64,000 bases of DNA from NCBI GenBank assembly GCA_015680685.1, contig MNCI01027046.1:738330-802329 (forward strand), written 5' to 3'. The translations under genes were made by a program, and so were the position numbers. The notes below the pieces were generated by a model. It made no database searches and had not been told where the DNA came from. It saw only the letters and a list, made by a program, of their open reading frames with translations. Shown here one piece after another: positions 60,095 to 64,000 of the stretch; position 1 is the stretch's first letter, and each line of letters opens with the position of its first letter. The DNA comes from Gnetum montanum. Lineage: Eukaryota > Streptophyta > Gnetopsida > Gnetales > Gnetaceae.

Positions 60095-60544
60095 CCGCCT
60101 GCGTAATGCACAGTACCAGGTGGATTCTGGAAATAAGTTGTGGGATGACAGGCCACGAATAGAGTGTTATATGAGTGATAACAGTTAAACCTGAGCATTT
60201 CCCAGATCCAACTTAAACACCTTAAACCCCTGACATTCTGTTCCCAATCTTGCACCCGCATAGTTTCAATCGCGTCATCTGATAGAAACGCTAACACGCT
60301 CTGCGTCAAACCGACCAATAACATCTCTAAAATAGTAGCAGCTACATTGCTTGGTAGATGCGACCAGACAATTATGCTGTAGTTGCGAAGCAAAAATTGC
60401 AAAAACTCCCGCGTGCCTCTTCAGAACCACACTGCCTCCTCCTTTAGACAAGCATGAGGAGGAGAAACATTGGCCGCAGGGACACGAACGTAGCACAGAA
60501 CACCCACGATGTCCAAAACGATTAGGATAGGCTTTAGCATAATA
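60095..60544 (-). other. Exon 2 of the antisense gene: FCP1/NIF-like domain
   Basis: The exon reads ILIVLDIVGVL at its start, in place of the LLVLDLNGVL-type phosphatase motif. It then has TREFLQFLLRNYSIIVWSHL, in place of VREFLEFCFERFEVGIWSS-type sequence, and finally YNTLFVACHPTTYFQNPPG, where FCP1-like proteins have NTLLIDDSPYKxxxNPxN. This order and spacing are those of the FCP1 homology (HAD phosphatase) domain. The acidic pair of the last motif is replaced by Ala-Cys, so activity is unlikely. A TGA at 60423-60421 interrupts it, probably from CGA. Confidence 0.65.
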
Positions 60545-61076
60545 CTGTAGAATACAAATGTACTACTGTTAGACAAAATCTAGACATGAATATTTGTTAC
60601 GCCACACTAGGGCTCGCATAATTCCTGGAAAATTACAGCGTATACTGGAGGCGTATAGCCAGAACCGCCTAAACCCTTGTAATAGCTCAAGGTCCATCTC
60701 TAACAATGGCAATGAAAGCAAATACTGCGTATTACTCCAACGTAATATATAATTATTACAAAACTCTGATGACATTACATCTACACACTATACATTATCT
60801 CTATACAACATTATTCCTTATCACCTAAACCATCATAACAATAGTTCAGTTCGTACAAATAGACATTAACGCCCGACCAACATAAGAACCCAAAATATAC
60901 AAACCACGATGCTGCAACAAACATGACAATAGCATAAAAGGGTGGACAACAACTTACCGGTTAAACGGAGTAACTTCCAGAGCTTCTACTCTGGCCTGTG
61001 AAATCCGCTGCAAACTCTCCTGCATCTCATCAATCCTGGCCAACTTAGCATTCTTTCCTTTGACCTTGGGTGCCAT

Positions 61077-62830
61077 TATTGCAAAGGTCACAATTGAACA
61101 AAGTACTCGTGAAATCCTCTACTCACACCTTGCCCACACTCTCTTCTCGCTATAACCAGGCCCAAATCCACGATATCGGTAACCTGTTTTGAGTATGAAC
61201 CACTAGCTTATAAAAAAATGCTCAAAATCAACTGATTCTTTCCGCCCGATCGACGTGGAACTTTCCTAGAATTTCTAAAGGCTGGGACCCATAGTTATCA
61301 ATAGTGGACCTTGAGAACGACTTACACCCTTAAAATCAAGTCATTTTGGCTCAGTTTTGGGGCTCTAAAAATTGGTGACACTGATCCTTACGTTGTGCAA
61401 CGTCTGAAAAAGTAACCAAAGTGTACTTAGCCAAAACCAAACATTTTGAACCTAAAACTTTTGATTCTGGATGCTGGAAGTTGGTGCATTCGCCTATGGG
61501 CCCCGGGGGCACCTTGCCTGTTGAATCATGGACCATCGGGGGCTGTTTCGGAGGCCTCCAAATTTGGTCACGCTGTACTCATGTTGGGCAGCAGCATGAC
61601 TTAGCTTGATTCTTGTCTAAAAGTACTAGGCCAAAATTAGTGGTGTTTCATTGGCCCCTCTTTGTTGATGTCTGGAGGAATCCACCCGAGAGGCGTCAAC
61701 AAAGAAGTGCAAAACACCATGAGCAACAAAGCATCAAACATTAACCATCGGCCCTTGGCTGGGAATCATCGCACCATTTTCAAAAGTACATGGAATTGAG
61801 AGAATGTGGTTCAAGATGCAAGGGAATCGGTTGTAACCAGGGAAGCTAGGAGGTTAAGGGAGATGATTTTTTCTGGGATTTGTGGGAGAGGAATGCTCTC
61901 TTGTGCACAAGTTATGTCATTGGTCCTTGTCCATAGCCAGTGTTCAGCAGACTCAGAGCCAAGACATAGGAAGTGCGTTCTTTGGAGAAACAGGACTCTT
62001 ATAAAGTGTTTACGAGTCCCGTTGTAAACAGCCAAAGCCATGCGGTGATGTGCAACATGGTCTCTTTAAGACACGAGTGTAATTATTTTTTCAAGACAAC
62101 TGCCTTCTCGCCTGGGGCTTGTATGAGAATGGCCAATAGTCTTTTGTTTATGATGTCAACAGGGTCTTGAAGACCTTTTTCGTGCATTTTGCTCTTTGAC
62201 CTTTTCTTGTTCTCTTTTTCTTTTCTTTTTCTTTTTTTGTCTTTATTTCCTTTTTCTTTTATTTTTGGTCTTTTTGAAAGAGCTTTCTTTTTTTTCTTTT
62301 TTCTTTTACCATGCTTGTGCATGGGCACTTGCATTTTGCATCATGTACTGTGTATCATATTTTGCATCGCAAATGCTTAGAGAGTTACAGTGTGCAACAG
62401 TGTATCAAGAGTTTTGTGGTGAGCAGAATGTATCAAGGGGATATAATTCGATAGGATAAAGGATCATGATGGGGAATAGGGAATGTATTAGGAGTTGGGA
62501 ATGTCCTTATGAATGGATTGATTAACCCAGTCACGTGCGTTAGGAAAAACATGATACCTTGTCTTCATGATGAAGTGCATCTATGCACGAACACCTCAGA
62601 AGTGTCATCCTGCAAACACAACTCCAAGAAGATAAGAAAACCACAGATGAAATAGTTAGCTAAACACTTTAAACAAGGAGATGGAGTCACCACATGCAGC
62701 TTTCAAAGCAAACAGAATCATGAACAGCATCAGTTTCATTAGGCCCCATGGGATGAATCATGCAACAAGTCTTTGTGGAATAGGAACAACCAACTGCAAC
62801 AATAGTTCTTTTCAAATTTTGCCTGGTCAT
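61077..62830. other. E6 noncoding region upstream of the antisense gene
   Basis: No gene is visible. It includes the promoter-like TATAAG (minus, 61212-61207) and a pyrimidine-rich tract at 62190-62330. Short reading frames on either strand look like chance. Confidence 0.5.
62190..62330. repeat. Polypyrimidine tract
   Basis: About 140 bp almost entirely T and C on the plus strand, made of TTTCTTTT-type runs. The Lys-rich reading on the other strand is a by-product. Confidence 0.75.
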
Positions 62831-62841
62831 CAATGATGTCA

Positions 62842-63059
62842 CTAGTTTATAGTCTTAGCGAACTGTTGTGGATTAGTTTCACGTCATAACCCCTTGGACG
62901 GTGCCAGTTTAGCGTCGTAGCGGACAGTGTATTGCTAGTTTATAGTCATGGCGGCCTATGAAGAGGCAAACTAGTTTATAGTCTTAGTGGACTCTGGATG
63001 CTAGTTTCATGTCATGGCGGACGAATGTAGCAGTTTAGTGTCATACTGGACAGAACTCT
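62842..63059 (+). repeat. Diverged copies of the AGTTTATAGTC motif leading into the 37-bp array
   Basis: Five or six irregularly spaced copies of a 20-bp motif of the form AGTTTATAGTCTTAGCGGAC (62842, 62870, 62913, 62937, 62972, 63002 and 63030 regions), each with substitutions. Confidence 0.7.
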
Positions 63060-63393
63060 GTGGTATCAGTTTTAAGTCATGATCCAGGACTGTTCTGTGA
63101 TATCAGTTTTAAGTCATGATCCAAGACTGCTTTGTGGTATCAGTTTTAAGTCATGATGCCAGGACTACTATGTGGTATCAGTTTTAAGTCATGATTCAGG
63201 ACTGTTCTATGGTATTAGTTTTAAGTCATGATCCAGGACTGTTCTATGGTATCAGTTTTAAGTCATGATCCAGGACTGTTCTGTGGTATCAGTTTTAAGT
63301 CGTGATCCAGGACTATTCTGTGGTATCATTTTTAAGTCATAATCCAGGACTATTATGTGGTATCAGTTTTAAGTCATGATCCAAGACTGTTCT
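63060..63393 (+). repeat. 37-bp tandem array, nine units
   Basis: Nine head-to-tail copies; one unit is 38 bp. The core is GTGGTATCAGTTTTAAGTCA followed by TGATCCAGGACTGTTCT, with 0-5 changes per unit. There are no unique spacers. Tandem arrays in the region before the 3' LTR are a known feature of Tat/Ogre elements. Confidence 0.9.
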
Positions 63394-64000
63394 ATGCTAG
63401 TTTATAGTCATAGCGGACTAATGCTTACCTTGCTTGTGTAAAGTGTGATGTTGCAAGCATGGTCATGCTATGTGCCTACGAGATCTTGCAAAAAAAATCA
63501 ACTAGGAAGAAAACAACATGAAACGACACCTGTCGTACATAGAGTTAGAATGTATGAATGAAAGAAAAGCAATGCAAAAAATGATAGTTTTAGGCCGTTC
63601 CGGGCTGTAAGCTAGTTTAAGGCCTTTTCGGGCCATGTATTTTTGTAGTTTTATGTTTTTTTTATTGTTTTTCTTGTTTTCTAGAGTATATGTGTGCAAT
63701 TAAATGTAACATAAATTTCTAAAGTATAGAGTAAGACGTAAGGTAGATACTTGGAAAAGAAAGCAACGACCATGCAAGAATCTAAATCGTAACTTGTAAC
63801 TTGTAAGCAAAAATTCAATGTGAGATGACGAGAGTTTGTAAATTTGTAACTTGTTGGCTCTAGTTTAAAGCCATTTTGGGCTTGGTACATCAGTTTAAAG
63901 TCTTGATGGACTATTGCATCCGTTGTTAAAGAAAGGATTACCAATTTTATGCCATGGTGGGCCAAAGGTAATAATGTTTTCAAGAAGTTTTAAATGGAAC
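63394..64000 (+). other. E6 noncoding region with dispersed AGTTTA..GGCC motifs
   Basis: After the array, further motif copies occur: CTAGTTTATAGTCATAGCGG near 63398, GCTAGTTTAAGGCCTTTTCG near 63612, CTAGTTTAAAGCCATTTTGG near 63860, AGTTTAAAGTCTTGATGGAC near 63891 and ATTTTATGCCATGGTGGGCC near 63944. No coding signal. The element continues past the window. Confidence 0.65.

Larger units (their letters stand above)
56833..61076 (-). pseudogene. Antisense eight-exon gene with FCP1-like N-terminal domain, inside E6
   Basis: Exons on the minus strand: 61076-60958, 60544-60095, 60004-59730, 59633-58584, 58475-58290, 58165-58037, 57951-57134, 57054-56833. They total 3249 nt, exactly 1083 codons with the stop TAA at 56835-56833, and every junction keeps the frame. 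Donors are GTAAGT, GTAAGT, GTAAGC, GTATGT, GCAAGT, GTATGC and GTAAGT; all acceptors end in AG. Residues 1-40 are basic, 41-280 FCP1/NIF-like, 281-740 unrecognised, 740-1008 largely coiled coil, and the tail is acidic. Ten internal stops (60423, 59769, 59136, 58959, 58932, 58055, 57496, 57136, 57033, 56985, each the first base) can all arise by one transition. A TATA-like TATAAG at 61212-61207 lies 131 nt before the ATG. Antisense extra ORFs are known in Tat-type elements; one of this structure I do not recognise. It could also be a captured host gene. Confidence 0.78.
50922..64000 (+). mobile_element. E6: Tat-like Ty3/gypsy element with gag-protease and an antisense spliced gene, 5' part
   Basis: The youngest insertion in the right half. 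It has a 5' LTR, probable primer binding region, a gag-protease ORF, a short noncoding block, an eight-exon gene on the opposite strand, then about 3 kb of noncoding DNA with tandem repeats up to the window end. RT, RNase H and integrase are absent from the visible part. The 3' LTR is not reached. CpG-containing words such as GCGTAATGC are far more frequent here than in the older elements, fitting a more recent arrival. Tat assignment rests on the gag knuckle, protease motifs and overall plan. Confidence 0.75.

Noticed and set aside
60569-60775. 68-codon open frame in intron 1 of the antisense gene as an extra exon
   Set aside because: Exon 1 splices in frame directly to 60544 with good sites; including this segment would need poorer sites and it lacks family motifs.
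56833-61076. Ordinary host gene unrelated to E6
   Set aside because: Not fully excluded, but no LTR or insertion junction was seen between gag and the gene, and the motif arrays on both sides look like element sequence, so it was annotated as part of E6.
62083-62334. Lys-rich 83-codon protein on the minus strand
   Set aside because: It is the complement of the polypyrimidine tract and has no other support.
63060-63393. CRISPR-like array
   Set aside because: The 37-bp units are contiguous with no unique spacers, and the window is eukaryotic.

Overview
The window is repeat-rich nuclear DNA from a seed plant with a large genome. Five related Athila-like Ty3/gypsy elements (E0, E1, E2, E3, E5), one Tat-like Ty3/gypsy element (E6), two solo LTRs, an RTE-type LINE, an L1-type LINE and tRNA-derived SINE-like pieces account for almost all of it. 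I see no ordinary single-copy host gene, apart from one spliced gene lying antisense inside E6 whose origin is open. A gymnosperm or a large-genome monocot would fit, but the sequence alone does not settle the species. Most coding regions are broken by stops that look like C->T or G->A changes (CAG->TAG, CGA->TGA, TGG->TGA), as expected of old, methylated transposons.

Layout. 1-2766: 3' end of E0 on the plus strand (env-position extra ORF, then 3' LTR). 2767-3159: unassigned flank carrying a SINE-like insertion with a 16-bp target duplication. 3160-30045: E5, minus strand, split by three later insertions: full-length E1 (6482-19775, TSD CTTGC), solo LTR D (21139-22137, minus) and solo LTR E (22571-23568, plus). 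30046-32080: RTE LINE, minus, cut by E5. 32100-37622: L1-type LINE pieces, with reverse transcriptase on the minus strand, plus AT-rich repeats. 37628-45994: 3' two thirds of E2, minus, inserted in the L1. 45995-50921: E3, plus, inserted in the E2 reverse transcriptase; it has lost its gag core. 50922-64000: E6, plus, inserted in the E3 integrase and running off the window.

The Athila-like elements share one plan: LTR of about 0.83-1.0 kb ending TGATGAGT...ACTCATCA, a tRNA-Asp-type primer binding site, gag, protease, RT, RNase H, integrase, a 2-kb spacer, and an additional ORF (aORF) of about 2.8 kb before the polypurine tract and 3' LTR. The aORF resembles the family annotated as putative plant transposon protein and ends in a long coiled coil.

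The most interesting object is in E6. Downstream of a gag-protease ORF, where RT and integrase should follow, there is instead an eight-exon gene on the opposite strand (61076 to 56833). All seven introns keep the reading phase, and the exons sum to exactly 1083 codons including the stop. Its N-terminal part reads as an FCP1/NIF-type (HAD phosphatase-like) domain and its C-terminal part as an unrecognised region plus coiled coil. It carries ten transition-type stops. Arrays of an AGTTTA..GGCC-type motif lie on both sides of it in inverted orientation.
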